Notes: generated from the letters alone by a model not told the origin. A stretch of 64,000 nucleotides of DNA from Silene latifolia (GCF_048544455.1 NC_133526.1:9192001-9256000); one strand, 5' to 3'. Shown: positions 49,701-63,203, numbered from the stretch's first letter. Made by a program: numbers and translations.

Positions 49701-52700
49701 GTTATAGCATTCTATTGGGTCATGTGTGCACTTGGTTGTGTATGTGGAGTTTGACGCTCATAACGAGTCATAAGTCTCATAACCTTACTTGCAATTAGAA
49801 AATCTTGAGCAGATAAAACATGTTTCATGGCAATTTTACTTGTGAGAGATAAGCTTTTGTTTCCTTGGACGTGCAAGTTAGAGGGAAGGTTATATTTGTC
49901 AATGATTTGTCTCCTATTTTGAAGTAAAGAAAATGCTGTTCTATGGGGTAAGGGGTATGGGTGCACTTGGACAAGTATGTGGAGCTTGACTTTCAGAACC
50001 TTGCTTTCAATTAGAAAACATTGAGCAGAATAAAAACATGTTTCATGGCAATTTCACTTGTGAGAGCTCAGTACTTGTGTTGTCTTGGACATGCACATTA
50101 GAGGGAAGGCTGTATCTATCAAGTGTTTTTCTCTTATCTAGGACTAAAGAAAATGAAAGAGAACTGCACCTCTTGGCCTCTCAATAGTTTCATTTTGCAT
50201 ATGGCCTGAAGTTTGTTATTATCACTAGGTCAGCCCTCAGATCTAACTATTGAAGGCCTCAGCTTCTGGTCATCACTGTTATAACCACTAGCAATTGCAG
50301 TACCTCTTGGATTCCCAAGATCTTAGCGAGTTATAACCGTAGGATAATGCTAAATTCTGATTGAAAAAATAATCCCCTAAATTGATTTTGCATTTTCCTT
50401 GTCTTATATCTATGCATATAGTTCCTTTCTCAGGATGTTGGTCACCTTTAGTTGAAAGTTGGGTATTCTATCAGACTCTTGCAACTTCATTTGTTAAGGG
50501 ATTTGGATGAACTTACTATTGCCCCAGGTGTACAAGAGACCTTCAGAGAAGTCATTACTGTTGCTCTGGTTGTGTTGGGTCCCTGTTAGTGTTAGTGGGT
50601 CCCTATTACTTCAATTGATATTCCTGCTCATAGTTACCGGATTTGCTATGAATACTCCCTCACCGATTCGTGATTCACTCTTATACAATGTGTGTGATAC
50701 ATATTTTCAGTAAGTGACAAGATAGAATTCGCTCTTAATGATTCGTGATTCATAGGGTATCCGAGCAAATCCAGTAACCTTGTTCCAGCTCTGGGTAGGG
50801 GCTTTAATTCTTGGTGTTCACACCTTTCTATAGGTAGTTCCTCAGATTTCGGTAAATACTATTATCTCATTTTCTAATTAGAGGTGGAAAATCAAACGAA
50901 ATTTTCTGATGACTGCATTTGAATCCATGATAGATAGTTGAATAGCAATTCTGAACGATAGAGAAGTTTTTGAGTTTATTTCTGTAATGTAAATATGCTT
51001 TTTATCAGAACAGTTGAAAAACAGTGGAAATTATATCTGGATACTGTGGAGCATATCAAGATAAAATATGCTGATTTCCCAGATCAAAAATTTTTAGTCA
51101 AATTTGCTTTACCTGAAAAGTCTTCCGGCGGAATTTGTTACCTGTTTATGATGTACTTTACCAAAATTTAATATAAAGTTGCCGCTTATGGTTTTGATAA
51201 TTTCTGTACAGGATCTTCATAACTCAAAATCAGCATTCGAAAGAACGCGATTCAGTTTGGTATGATCAGTTTTATTCTCTCACGGTTTATGTTTAAATGC
51301 TTCTTTTGTTGTTTATTGATTTTCTTTTACCTCAATGGGGTAAGGATACCAGGTCAACGCCCTTATGAACGTTGAATCAAAAAAGAAATATGAATTCTTG
51401 GAGTCCTTCAGCGCAATCATGGATGCACACCTTAGATATTTCAAGCTGGTAAATAGTTTGTCTGCACAGTTTACAGTCACCATCGTAATGATTATATAAT
51501 GTGAATGTAAAATTGAAGTTTTGTTTCATTTTTTCAGGGTTATGACTTATTAAGTCAAATGGAGCCCTTGATACATCAGGTATGAAAATGAATCTTCCTT
51601 CTTCATTCTGTTGAATTATTATCAAGGTGACTGGTATGTCTGAACTCTGAATCAACCAGAAATGGTTCCAGCACTTACAGAGATGTTGAAATTGTGTATT
51701 TCAAAGAGGGGGTTGTGAGTCACAGGGTATGGTGATAGATGGTTACATTAATATAATTCATGGTTCTACAATAGAGGAGATAGCCTCAGCGGCGTACGAG
51801 GATTTTAAATCATAGTCTGTGATGAGTTTCCCTTGGTGCTTGATGAGGGATCAAAGTTTAAACTTGAGGAAGCGCGATGTTAACACTTGAATAACGGTAG
51901 ACAATGAAGATGGCGATTCTTTATACAAGAGGGATGATGTATTTATGGTGCAACGACCACGGTTCAATAACGCGGTGATGGTCGTTAAAGTCTATGTATC
52001 GGGACGTCAGAATGTCACAGATGCAACGTAATGGTTCACAGCCAATGCGGCTGTAAATCTGTAGTTTCAAATGCTAAGTCTTCACTTCTTTGTAAAACTT
52101 GAAATTAAGTTCCATGTTTGTAGTCTAGCTTTTCTCTCCTACGATATCTTTTTCACAAATGTATACAGTATACACCAATTGTGAAGTACACATGTTCAAT
52201 ATTTTTCTCGAGAAGTGACAGTTAGAATAGACTTAGTCGCTGAAATATCAGTTACATTTTGATATCTTGATTGATGTGGCCTATATATCTAAGACTAATA
52301 TTCCGTTACGTTATTGTAGCATTTTTATACCATGGGAACATTCAGGTTGCGTCAAGCATCAAGAATAAAGCCAATAGTTTATACCATGACACGAGGTAGA
52401 TAGAAAAATTCTGACGGGTAGATGTCTTCATATTCACCCTTTTATTGTTAGCGAGAGGGATGTGCTGCGTGAGGGCTGACAAACACATGGAATTGAAGAC
52501 TTGAAAATCTGACTTTTATAGTGATGATGACTTTTATGCTTGTGAAGATAATGAGCAATATGTGGCAAACTTCCTCCTAGAAGACCTTAAATTGTTTTAT
52601 GTTTTGGCGAATCAAGGGATGGACCTTGGAGGGTGTAGGCATGTTTAATAACAAGGTGAATATTGGATATCAAGTCTCAAGGGATGGGCTGTGGACTCTT

Positions 52701-55700
52701 GGAGGGTGTAGACATTTAATAACAAGGAGAATATTGGACATTGAGTTAATCTGACGTGATGTGATTTAAGTTTTCTTGGTATGATCCCTTAATGGACAAA
52801 CATTTGAAATATCGAGTTACAAATATGTTACATGATGCAGGTACTGACTTATGCACAACAGTCGAAAGAGGCTTCAAATGCTGAACAAGACAAACTTGGA
52901 AGAAGAATTCAGGAGTTCAGGACTCAAGTACAAATGGATAACTTACATGCTTCTAGCAGCACGGAGGCTTTAACAAATGTTGATTGTCCTCGCCCAATTG
53001 GTATAGGTCCTTCATACAAAGATATACAAGCACTTATGCAGTCGAGTGCAAATGGCATGGTAACTTATGGTCTTTGATTATATTTATTTGATCACTTTGT
53101 GGTCCGTATCAGTTACTCATTAATTGAGTCTCATTTGCTTTTGGTGGCCTATTTTGGATATTTTTGAATTTACCACAGGTACAAACTATCAAACAAGGCT
53201 ACCTCCTAAAACATTCTTCAAGCTTAAGGGCTAATTGGAAGAGGCGATTTTTCGTTCTTGACAGTCGTGGGACATTATACTATTACAGAACAAAGGGTCC
53301 GAAACCAATGGTAAATCATTTAGTTCTATTATGTGTATTTGATTGGTGGTGAGCTTCATGAAGAGATCGTGTCTTAGCAATACAGAGCAGTGACAGGAGC
53401 ATGTGCTGTCTACTTTGAATACATCAATATGAAAATAGTCTGTTAGGAAGTCAGTAGGGACCTCTTAGTTTTCCCCTTACCCTTTGTTTGGAAGTTTAAA
53501 GAAAGAGGGAAGGGGAGGGGAAAGGAATGTAATTATTCATTTTCCTTCCTACTCTTTTATGTTGGAAGGATTTTAATTTACCTCATAGGAGGGAAATGAA
53601 GGATTCCATTTACCCTTTCCTTCATTTCCCCCCACTCAATTTTGCTAACCAAACAAATGAAATTGGTCGCCTTTCTCTCCTTCCGAATCCGTCCTAACAA
53701 CTGATTATTTTTTAGGTCTATAAACCTCCTTATTGTTTCTGCATAATGTCTATATTATGCAGAAGATCAATTTCACATCTTGTAACTCAACTGAATATGT
53801 AGTAGTTGGTTCATGTTGTTCAACTAATAGGTTGTTTGGTATATTATTGATAGCTTGGAATGTGGGTGTTGTTTTTGTCAAACACTTCCTAACATTTTTT
53901 TTTGGACTCCTATTATGCTGCTGTGAGTTGTAGCGTATCTTTTGTTCTACTTGTTTTGTTTTTTCTGTAAATTTGTTAAGGGTTTTCTTTCTGGTAATTC
54001 CAGGGCTCTAACTCAAATCAATCAACAAACACAGGAGAGCAATCAAATGGTGTTTTTGGGAGATTTCGAGCAAGACATAGTCGGACATCTTCATTGAATG
54101 GGGAAAGCAGTCTAAGCTGCCGTACTGTTGATCTGCGTACTTCGACAATTAAAATTGATGCAGAAGACTTGGACCTCCGTCTTTGCTTCAGAATAATTTC
54201 GCCATCAAAGTCGTATACATTGCAGGTAGATGAAAGAAATTTTTGAAAGGAGACAGAGCTTGAAGTAGGATATTATCAAATTCATAAGTAGCATTTTGAA
54301 TTTAAGAGTAAATTGCTGTGAGGGAACCTGATATGTTATATTTCATTATTTTGACAAACCAATTTTCTATGATATCTTTGATTACATCAATCTACTCAAT
54401 CTGGAAAGTTAGATTCCAGTCAATTTATATGCAACATATGGGTAGGGCTGTGTATATGATTCTCCTTACCTAGCTATAGCTGTGGGGTAATGTTTTATAT
54501 ACAACAGGTATCCAGGTGGGCTGTTGTATTGGTAAAGAATTGATTGTAATATCTTGTTATGCTATTCTAAGTTTGGTTGTGCTTTATGATTTTTGGCAGG
54601 CTGAGACTGAGGCTGATAGGATGGAATGGATCAACAAAATCACAGGAGTAATTACATCGCTTTTGAATGCTCATCTGTCGCAACAGGTGCTCTGTCATAC
54701 TTTTGGGGAAACTCTATTGTATAAAGCTGCGAATAGTATTTGTTTCTACCAATATCTGTTGATTATGCATTGCTGCTAGTTTGTTTTTTTGGCCTTTTGT
54801 GTTACTTTGATTAGTGTTTTAAGTTGTAAAATTTTAATTTTCCCATCATTTCTGTTTATTACTTAACAGTGGTAAAATATTTCTAGGAGCCGTTTATTCG
54901 TGTGAATGAAAAGCACAACAGCAGGCTTGCAAGTGAACCTGTGTCAAACATCCAAACACCACAAAAACAGGGTCATGGCTGGGGGAATATGGAAATGCAA
55001 ACTGAAGGCGTATCTGGGCTCTTAAGAGAAATCCCTGGAAATGATCAGTGTGCAGAATGCAGTGCTCCTGAACCGGATTGGGCATCTCTAAATTTTGGCA
55101 TTTTGATGTGTATTGAATGCTCTGGCGCCCATCGGAACCTTGGTGTACATATTTCAAAGGTACTTATAATGTATAGTTCAAGTCTAATGTATTGCTAGCA
55201 GTATGTGAAATGGACAGCTCATTGACTTTGGTTAGACCTTCACCTCAAACCACCTTGATTTTAGGAGAAACTGACGAGTCCTATGGAGTATATACCACAT
55301 CAAAATCCTACTTATAAAATAAAATGCTCCAGTTGAAGTCTTTTACGACTATCCCAAACTTCGTACCTTTACTAATCTTTAGCAGAATAACTGATTGACT
55401 TTCCCCTGATACTATCCCCCAATGGAATTGAGGTCTAACATGATGGGAGTATTGTGTATTATAATTTTTATTTAGCCTCTTTAATTTTTGAACAAAAATT
55501 TTCTTTAGCCTCTATGTTTGGGAGACGAAATCTCTCAGGTCTAACATGATGGGAGTATTGTATATTATAATTTTTCCAGTGAAAATACCATAATCATTGT
55601 TGCTGATTTTCTTCTTGCTTTTACCATTAGACAGCTGAATATAATAAATATTCATTACTCCATACCACTATATGTATGTGGACTTGTATTAATACAGGCA

Positions 55701-58006
55701 CGGTTAGATGATGAATTGTGGATCTGTAAGTCACCTTATTGGGAACGATGAGTTCTAACCATAGGTGATGAATTATTTGTCCTGTATGAATTTTAAGAAA
55801 GGAATCTTTTAATACCTCTTGTAGGTTCGATCTATAACACTGGATGTGAGGGTTTGGGAGCCAACAATCTTGGAACTATTTAAAGCCCTTGGAAATGCTT
55901 ATTGCAACTCTGTGTGGGAGGAATTGCTATCACATGACAAAGACAGGTAAAACCACACAGCCAAACAGAGGTTTGTGTTAAGTTTGACAAAACATGCATT
56001 GTCTGTTAACTTTGCCACTGTTTGTGAGGAATTAAAGAGAAAAAGACAGTACAGCAACACTTGATCTATATACATTAAGTTGGACAAATCATTTCTTAGC
56101 CAGTAGCGCACTAATGTAGTGTAAAGCTTAGCTTCGTAATATAGAAAAGTGCACCTTGGGTGTGCTTAAAACCCAAGGCTCATTGAGGTACTAGTCAAGA
56201 TGCCTCATTGCGCCTTAATTGGACCTTGTAGATAAGGCGCACTACTAAGAAATTTTTGTAATATCGTTTTTTAGTATTCCCTTCTCTTTTCCGCATTGTG
56301 CTTAGCTTTGACTCCTTCACATGTTACCCATCTTAGATAAGGCGCACTACTAAGAAATTTTTGTAATATCGTTTTTTAGTATTCCCTTCTCTTTTCCGCA
56401 TTGTGCTTAGCTTTGACTCCTTCACATGTTACCTATCTTTAATATCCAATAAAGTATTGTTGCACAAAATTTTATTTTGAATCTTTTTTGCAAAAAAGAG
56501 TGAGCTGTGTGTCTACGAAGTGTGCGTCATCGCCATCGCCTTGCACTTTGCGCTTTGTCACCACGATTCCTTGTCGCCTTAATGCACCTCGTTGCCTTTC
56601 AGAACTAAGGTGTAGAGTTTGTAATACAACATTATTCCAGTGTCCCAAAAGAAAACTAAAATTTTGAAATGGAAGTAATGATGTCTTTATTGCCATGTCA
56701 GGAATGTGTACTAATAACACCTTTATATGCTTTTAGTGGCTGCTGATCATATGATTTTGCCTTTTGAATATGTTGATTGTGTTCTTGCTACAGCCAGCTT
56801 TCAGTTTTCCTGCCTTTTGTCTTGCTTATATGGGAAGACTCTCGAGAAGGAAGCTTTGTAGTCGGCTGTTTTCTTTTTCGTTCTGGCCCTTTCTATGTCA
56901 TGCTTCCTCATCAATTCTGTCCTTTTATTTTTCAGATTCTATATTTTTTTCAACACTCTCTTTTCCCATTTTCACTCTCTTTGCCAGTTAATTCTCAAAA
57001 GATCATTATCAATCATTTCTTAGAACCTGAGTGACACACAAATGCATATTTTCAGCAACTGCAACGGACTCTTATCTCATATGTGCATCGTATTATCAAC
57101 TCTTTTGCTGCTGTAATTTCTTAGTCAGCTAATCAGATAAAGGCTTCACAATTGCAGCAATGGTGAAACAGAGTGCTCGACCACAGCTATTGTTAAGCCA
57201 TCCTCACATGATTCATTCAACAAGAAGGAGAAATATATCCACATGAAGGTAATCTGTGGTATATTATGATGTCGATGCAAACAAATTTAGCAATTTTTTA
57301 TTTTGTTCCTCTTTTAGGAAAAGCCTTATTTCTCCATGCTTGTTTATTGAAGTACGCAGAAAAGCAGCTAATTAGCCAAAAACCGAACAGTTTTGCTTCA
57401 AACGCCAGTGCTCTGTGGGAAGCAGTCAAAGCTAGTAACTTGCAAGAAGCATACCGTCTCATAGCTATATCAGACACCACAATTCTGAATACCACATACA
57501 ATGAGATTCAAAGTATGGATTCATTACGCCTAGAAGAAACACTGAGTAAAGAAGGCCACAACTTGGATCCGTCTGCTTGCCCAAGGTTAAAACCCGGGGA
57601 GCCTGAAAATTGCTTACGGGGTTGTTCACTACTACACTTGGCGTGCCAGGTCGGGAATGCAGTCATGATTGAACTATTGCTGCAATCTGGGGTTGACGTT
57701 AACATGAGAGACTTCCATGGAAGAACACCGCTGCACCATTGCATTGCTAAAAAAGACAACGAGTTGGCCAAATATATCCTAAGAAGGTAATTTTTTGGAA
57801 GACATTCCTAATAATGCAAATACACGTCCTTCCCGGTCTTTCCCTTTTTTCCTGTGAACTAGTGGTATGCTAATATAGTTGGTTTACTCAGGGGTGCTAG
57901 AAGACTCATTAAAGATTGGGGCGGACTAACGGCATTAGAGAGAGCAATGGAGTTGGGATCGATAACAGACGAGCAGCTCTTCATATTGCTTTCTGAAAAT
58001 GAGTGA
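43702..58006 (+). CDS. AGD2: ACAP-type ARF GTPase-activating protein, AGD2/AGD4-like (BAR-PH-ArfGAP-ANK)
   Basis: Nineteen exons: 43702-43749, 44793-44869, 45565-45665, 46467-46537, 47278-47340, 47812-47856, 48757-48822, 51212-51259, 51353-51448, 51538-51579, 52841-53059, 53179-53310, 54004-54225, 54600-54686, 54887-55159, 55825-55946, 57158-57248, 57353-57786 and 57892-58006 (stop TGA). The sum is 2352 nt, 783 residues, close to Arabidopsis AGD2/AGD4. BAR domain residues ~5-225 (starts [16 protein letters not shown]); PH ~295-436 ([19 protein letters not shown]); ArfGAP ~482-600 with zinc cysteines C494, C497, C514, C517 and catalytic R522 ([13 protein letters not shown]); ankyrin repeats ~680-765 ([18 protein letters not shown]). 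Family role: GTP hydrolysis on ARF GTPases at curved endomembranes in vesicle traffic. No key residue is missing, so it looks functional. Exon 18 start (GAAG|TAC) was chosen because it joins EKYIHMK to YAEK in phase like its relatives. Confidence 0.95.
44118..44706. repeat. Five tandem copies of a 118-bp unit in AGD2-like intron 1
   Basis: Units start at 44118, 44236, 44354, 44472 and 44589 with GTGGAAAAATTTGATGATA. Each carries the palindromic TCTTAAGCTTAAGACGGA or a close variant. The copies are nearly identical, so the expansion is recent. Confidence 0.93.
49309..49327. repeat. Poly-G tract in AGD2-like intron 7
   Basis: A run of about 17 Gs following GAGAGA. A candidate G-quadruplex-forming tract in the sense strand of the intron. 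Confidence 0.9.
49738..50160. repeat. Diverged ~235-bp tandem duplication in AGD2-like intron 7
   Basis: 49738-49935 and 49973-50160 share TATGTGGAG, CATGTTTCATGGCAATTT, CACTTGTGAGAG-type words and TAGAGGGAAGG in order. Confidence 0.8.
53476..53700. repeat. MITE-like insertion in AGD2-like intron 12
   Basis: Begins CCCTTTGTTTGGAAG and ends with AACCAAACAAATGAAA-type sequence, with purine-rich then pyrimidine-rich inner parts (AGGAGGGAAATGAAGG, CCTTCATTTCCCCCC). This is a common layout for non-autonomous plant DNA elements. Exact ends unclear. Confidence 0.45.
56230..56439. repeat. 105-bp tandem duplication in AGD2-like intron 16
   Basis: Two copies, 56230-56334 and 56335-56439, starting AGATAAGGCGCACTACTAAG, with one or two differences. 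Confidence 0.95.
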
Positions 58007-58586
58007 CCCGAATTTTGTAGCTACGTTGGCTAAAAATTTCATTTTTTAGCTTGTGAGATTATGCAAATTGTTCTGTAAAAGTTAAGTTATGCAAATTGGT
58101 TTATGTACGAGGGGACTTGATAGCTTAAAATTACAAAAGGGAAATGGGCTTCGACATTCAAATCGTAGGTTATGAATCTTATGATCATTCATTTTGTATG
58201 ATGACACGAGTTTGTGTATAACAATTTAAGCCACGTATGTAAAGTATCGCTCCTTTGGACAACGGACAGACTTAACTCTTTACGTTCATTATAGACGAAG
58301 AAACGCCAATGTAGTGTACTCTTATCTTGCAAGTCAGTAGCAATGTAGTCTCGATTTTTGGTCTCGACTCCCAAACAATTTGGAGATAATTAGCTCGTTT
58401 TGAAATTGTCAATTCAAGAGAAATAATGAAAACAATAACTGCAGTATGTAAACACGATTGCAGACATAAAACATGATAGTTGAAAAATAAATTTAATAAA
58501 TAATGTGCGAATAAAAGAAAATAAGTGTCAAAATATACACTTGTAAATATTACCTCGTAATAAATAAAAATAAAGAATATTATCCT
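58007..58586. other. AGD2-like 3' UTR and spacer
   Basis: Directly after the stop at 58006, so it probably holds the 3' UTR and poly-A signals in the first ~300 bases. No gene seen. Confidence 0.6.
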
Positions 58587-58820
58587 ACAACTGGTTGTAT
58601 AAGAGTTATGTACAACTGCGACAAAGTTATCGAGCTCTCACACAGAGTTGTTGAGTTATTTTACAAGTTATTGAGCTATTTTACGAAGTTATTGAGCTTA
58701 ATAATTATTCTGTTTAGCTCAACAACTTTGTATCATAACTCGATAATTTTGTTAATATAGCTCGACAACTTTGTAACAAAGCTCGACAACACTGAATAAG
58801 TTGTATATACAACCGGTTGT
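58587..58820. mobile_element. Short MITE with ACAACYGGTTGTATA ends
   Basis: The left end ACAACTGGTTGTATA mirrors the right end TATACAACCGGTTGT. Inside are repeats of GTTATTGAGCT on both strands. No coding capacity. Confidence 0.7.
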
Positions 58821-58866
58821 ATAATACATTAACTGTAGTTTGACAAGAGTATATATCAAAAGGATT

Positions 58867-59203
58867 ATACATCTGATGTACTACCTCCAATTTTATAGTA
58901 TCTGAGCATTATAATAAAGTTTTTGAGTTTTGTTTAAAAGTTTCTGAGTTTCACGAAGTTTCTGAGTTTATTCACTTAAACATTAAGCTCTAAAAAATTA
59001 TAATAAAACTCAAAAACATTACATATAAGTTTAATTAAATTTGAGTTTTAACGAAAAAAATATTAAAATTTAACTTATAAACTTTATTATGCTCAAAAAA
59101 ATACACATATGCTCAAAAACAAATAAAATCTGAGGTTATAAGCTCAAAAAAATACATATATACTCAAAAAATAAAAAAGTTGGAGGTACTACATCCGATG
59201 TAT
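58867..59203. mobile_element. AT-rich MITE, complete copy
   Basis: The inverted ends ATACATCTGATGTACTACC... and ...GGTAGTACATC-type (written TACTACATCCGATGTAT on this strand) face each other. The interior is rich in TTTTTGAG and CTCAAAAA. The same family is split by the Helitron at 59877/63993. Confidence 0.75.
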
Positions 59204-59319
59204 GTTCCTTTTTCTCGAGTACATCCTATCCTAAACTTCACCTTGTTACATTAACATTCTTTTATTAAATTTAGAAAACCTATCCGAAACCTACATTTCG
59301 TAGAATGCCATGGTCTTAT

Positions 59320-59516
59320 ATCTGTCAGCTAGTCTTGCTTGTGACGGGCTAATCCCGTCATGCGACATGTTTCTCACAAAAAGGGAGAGGAGACGAGGTG
59401 GACTCCCCACGTGTCTTCCCACTCACCTCTCCATGGGCATTTTGTGAGAGGAAACGGTATCCGTCACAAGCTTGTGACGGATATCGCCCGTCTTCAATGA
59501 GATTTTGTGTATATCT
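59320..59516. mobile_element. Short MITE with GACGGG/CCGTCACAAG palindromes
   Basis: Starts near CAGCTAGTCTTGCTTGTGACGG and ends near CCGTCTTCAATGAGA. It contains the palindromes GACGGGCTAATCCCGTC and CCGTCACAAGCTTGTGACGG. A related piece is in RING-CH intron 1 at 26993-27013. Confidence 0.65.
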
Positions 59517-61725
59517 GTTGTGTCAATATTCGTAATCGTTTCGCTGCTACCTCTACCTAAGCTATGCTACGGCTAAAGCGCACTGTAGTTGTTCACAAAA
59601 TAATTGAAGGCCAACATTATCTCATAGAACAGCTATGTTTATGTTAATGATCATACTTTGTTTTCTTTTTGTAGATCTAGTCACATGTCACATGACTAGC
59701 ATGCGAATATTCTTCAAGCACATACACTGCTGCATTTTGCACTTTTGTCCCTACTAAAGTTGGATAATGATCACGTCTAAAAATTGATTAACATTTTACC
59801 CAACCTTTTTTTAGGGGAAAAAAAAAAGTACCCAATGGTAAAAGTTTTTGGGGCTATTTTAGTCAATAAGTGAATTATACATCCGATGCAAGTTTTATAC
59901 TTTCTGAGCATTATAATAAACTAGATTTTGTGCCCGTGCGTTGCACGGGGGTTATAATATTGGTTCATCTCTCAATATTAACTAAAAAGGTAAGATATTG
60001 TGGATGACATAAACATAAATGTGAAATTATTGTTGGAGTCAAATATAATGTATCAACCTCTTTATTTTTAAAAAATATTTAAATTTAAATTTTTATTTTA
60101 TAATTTTTAATTTAAATAATTATCTAATCAAAACTAATTTAATCCAGATAATTAATAATTGTATTAGCAATAATTATCCTCTTTATATATAGATAGAGTC
60201 CACATTGTACCTAAAATACATATTAAATCCAATTTTATTTAGCCTTGAATTTCATGCGTATTTTTTCCTATATTGTCTTGATTTAGCAATTGGACAATAG
60301 TGTTATTATTGTATATTTTGGTTTAATTATAATTATTAACATGCCATAAAAAATGAATCATACTTTAATTTAAAGATACCAACTATATTATTATCAACAA
60401 AATTTGTATTTATATTAAATAATGTCTTGTTTTCAAGTGAGGTTACGAAAAATTTAGGGGTAATGTTTTTAATTTGGATTGTCAAGTCATTATTATGTGA
60501 TATTCATGTCCAAGTTACGAAACTATTACTCCATACGGGTTTATCTACCTACCGACATAGAAAGATAAATAGTAGGTAACCTTGACAAAATATAATCAGC
60601 ATATTTGAATAAAATGTCTCACTAACAAATATCGTATGTAGTTATATACAATTTTGATTTAGTTTACTATTTAATTAGAGAAATGATAATCTTTTGGATA
60701 ACTACTAAAAAAATAATGATGGAGCAACTTGAAATCTTGAATCCTACTATGCATCAACATGCGATACGGAGTATACCTCTTTATTATTATATATATAAAA
60801 GTTGGCTATGGTTGGAATTTGTTATTCTAAAGATAACAAAACTAAGCTATACTATAAAAGAGACTTTCAAAGATTTAGAGATTAATCGGCTAACTAATCT
60901 TTTTCCTCTTTCTATATGTATACGATATACTTTCGACACTAAAAGTACGTTGCATATCATATGAAGAATATTGTAAATCAAAATTTTAGTTGATTAGGAA
61001 ACGTATACTTGTTTTAGATAATTATTATGAGGAAAATGATTTTATAATATTATCTTGTTATCTCCATAACTGAAAAAAAAATCCCAATAAAATAAATATA
61101 TATAAGTACAACAAACTCTCCTAAGCTAAAACAAACTCTATCTTTATGTAAAGATGACTATTTATTCCGTTGTATAGGTACAACTTCTCCCATGCATACA
61201 AACGATTTTTTTTCATGTGTATTATGTACTTTGTATTATTTATGCTATTGTCATTATTTATTCATCTCATTAATAAAATTAGCTCCAAACTCAAATCAAG
61301 TAAAGAGTCAATATTTACATTACGTTTTTTCATATTTTGGAATCGAGAGCACAATTTTTATAGTTCGATGGTAGCTTATTATATCTAATACGTATCTGAA
61401 TCGAATAGGGAGTACAATAATGATATGGTAGCTAGGAATATTATTTGCATCATTATCATTATATGAGTACTTATAGACTTCTTGCTAAAAACTCCACAAC
61501 AAAACTATAATCGGCTTGTTGTTACGTAAATAATACAGCCTGATTAATGAATGGACACTTGTTCTTGGATCCATCACAACACAAAATCCACTATGGTAAC
61601 ATATATAGTGTGAAAGAGTCCTAACTATTTTAGGTTGCTACATAATTTCGTAAATTACAATGTGGTGAATTGAAACTAATAAATAATTTCGTAAATTACA
61701 ATGTCATCTAGAATATAGAAAACTA

Positions 61726-61790
61726 CTCCCTCCGTTCCAATCAATAGTTTACATTTGACTTATTTCCCCTCACAAAGTCAAGCAAATATA
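61726..61790. repeat. Stowaway-like MITE end next to the YJU2 fragment
   Basis: ACTCCCTCCGTTCCAATC followed by TAGTTTACATTTGAC is the usual end of Stowaway-type MITEs. The other end was not found. Confidence 0.5.
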
Positions 61791-61838
61791 AAATCAGTAA
61801 TAGGAAATTAAACGGTATGTAAAAATGATCATATCGAG

Positions 61839-62174
61839 TCAAAAGAAATGATTTGAGTGAGGGGCACCCGCTTCAACAGTGTAGTCGGAGTTTCTTGGAT
61901 TAGTTTTCATTGTTATTTCCGCAGAGCAGTTGGTGCACTTAATGTAAAACCTCGCAATTTGAATACCAAGGTAATCCTCTCCAACGGCGTCTTCTTTTCT
62001 AGAATTAAACTTTGTACCCTTTGACATGTAATTACCGCAAGTATTACAGCGAATACTCATAGACAACATTGTCCGAACCGTCACCTGCTTGTTTTTCGGC
62101 TGCTTTCTTTTCGGTATCTTCGACGGATCGAAATCCGGTGGATAGTATTTATTGACCACTTTTCTTTCTCCCAT
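61839..62174 (-). pseudogene. YJU2/CWC16 (CCDC94-like) N-terminal fragment in the Helitron
   Basis: 111 codons from ATG at 62174. The first ~100 residues match the splicing factor YJU2: [20 protein letters not shown], then [32 protein letters not shown] and [19 protein letters not shown]. Both zinc cysteine pairs (CxxC, CxxC) are kept. After VEAGA the match stops (relatives continue RNFEPWR), and no later exon was found to the left. YJU2 acts in the spliceosome at first-step activation. Full-length plant proteins are about 300 residues, so this is a fragment, sense in the Helitron. An exon ending at G|GTGCCC is possible. Confidence 0.8.
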
Positions 62175-62395
62175 GTTTTAGGCGAGGGTGTTAATAATCA
62201 TGAATATTGAAGGTGTGACCCTATTGTTAGCCAAGTTACAAGTTTTTGACTGGAAGTTTGTTTGCATTGTTGCTAGCATAACAAGTTTTAAGCCGCCACT
62301 TTTTCACATTGTTGAAACACTCCATGTCTGTCATACCTTAAAGCAACCTAACATGTAAAATAAAAAACTTCAGTTAGGAGATTTGAGAATATTTA

Positions 62396-62563
62396 CACTG
62401 AACAGAGCTTTGAAAGAGATGGACAAAGCACCATCCGTAGCTGAATCACTCGTAATAATTCCGTGTGCACCAATATTAGCTGCTTGTATCATCTGACACG
62501 CTCCTGTCCAGCACAGTGCCCCATGGAGCTCAGTTAAAGCAAGTACATCAGTTAATGCTTTGA
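62396..62563 (-). pseudogene. Unidentified exon-like fragment in the Helitron
   Basis: A minus-strand frame without stops over 50 codons reads, in part, KALTDVLALTELHGALCW, GACQMIQAANIGAHGIITS and DGALSISFKALF. The composition looks coding, and it ends at a possible donor (TTCA|GTGTAA). I do not recognise the family. It lies between the GTE/BET and YJU2 pieces and may be captured from a third gene. Confidence 0.35.
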
Positions 62564-63203
62564 CATAAAGTATGCATTGTTAGACCCGATAGAGTATAGA
62601 CTGTATGAAGTTTGCTGATCATCCCTGAAATTTGAGTCGTATGGATGGCATCTTCGATTAAGCATTAAAAGTTTGTCTGCAAACTTCCTTGCTTATAAAA
62701 CAACCCCTTTCTGCTCCGTGAATAACAGGCTGGCATCTCTAATATGTCGCGACCTCTGAAAAAACCCGTCTTACCCCAGTTTCAGATAATTTCAGAGAGA
62801 GAAACGGAAACTGTAGTTTAGGAGTAGTAGTAAGATGTGACACAAATTTAATTGGGCAATGTTCTCTATACCTTCAGAGTCGAGGTTGGTTTAATAACGC
62901 TATTGGAGGTAAATCATACGGAGAAGACAAGTTTTATGTACCGAATACTGCGATGCTTTGTTTTACCACACCTGTGTATGTCCATGACACATTGTTGACA
63001 ATCTTGACATATACTACGGAGTACTATTTTGTAAAACTTTTACTGGAATAGTTTTGGGAAAATAATTTATTAGTTGGTTTATTCAAAAACGAGATCTTTT
63101 GAGCAATTCTGGAATTTTGAGGAGTAGGTTTTGAGATTACCTCATTATTATTAAAGGAAATAATTTTTATATTACCCGTATTATGTGGGATCTCAAAATT
63201 CAG

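Noticed and set aside
57266-57352. Upstream extension of AGD2-like exon 18 (open frame from 57266)
   Set aside because: The TTTTAG acceptor there puts exon 17 out of frame; GAAG at 57352 joins in phase and matches relatives.
61839-62174. YJU2 as a complete working gene
   Set aside because: Only the N-terminal third is present, no following exon was found, and it lies inside a Helitron.
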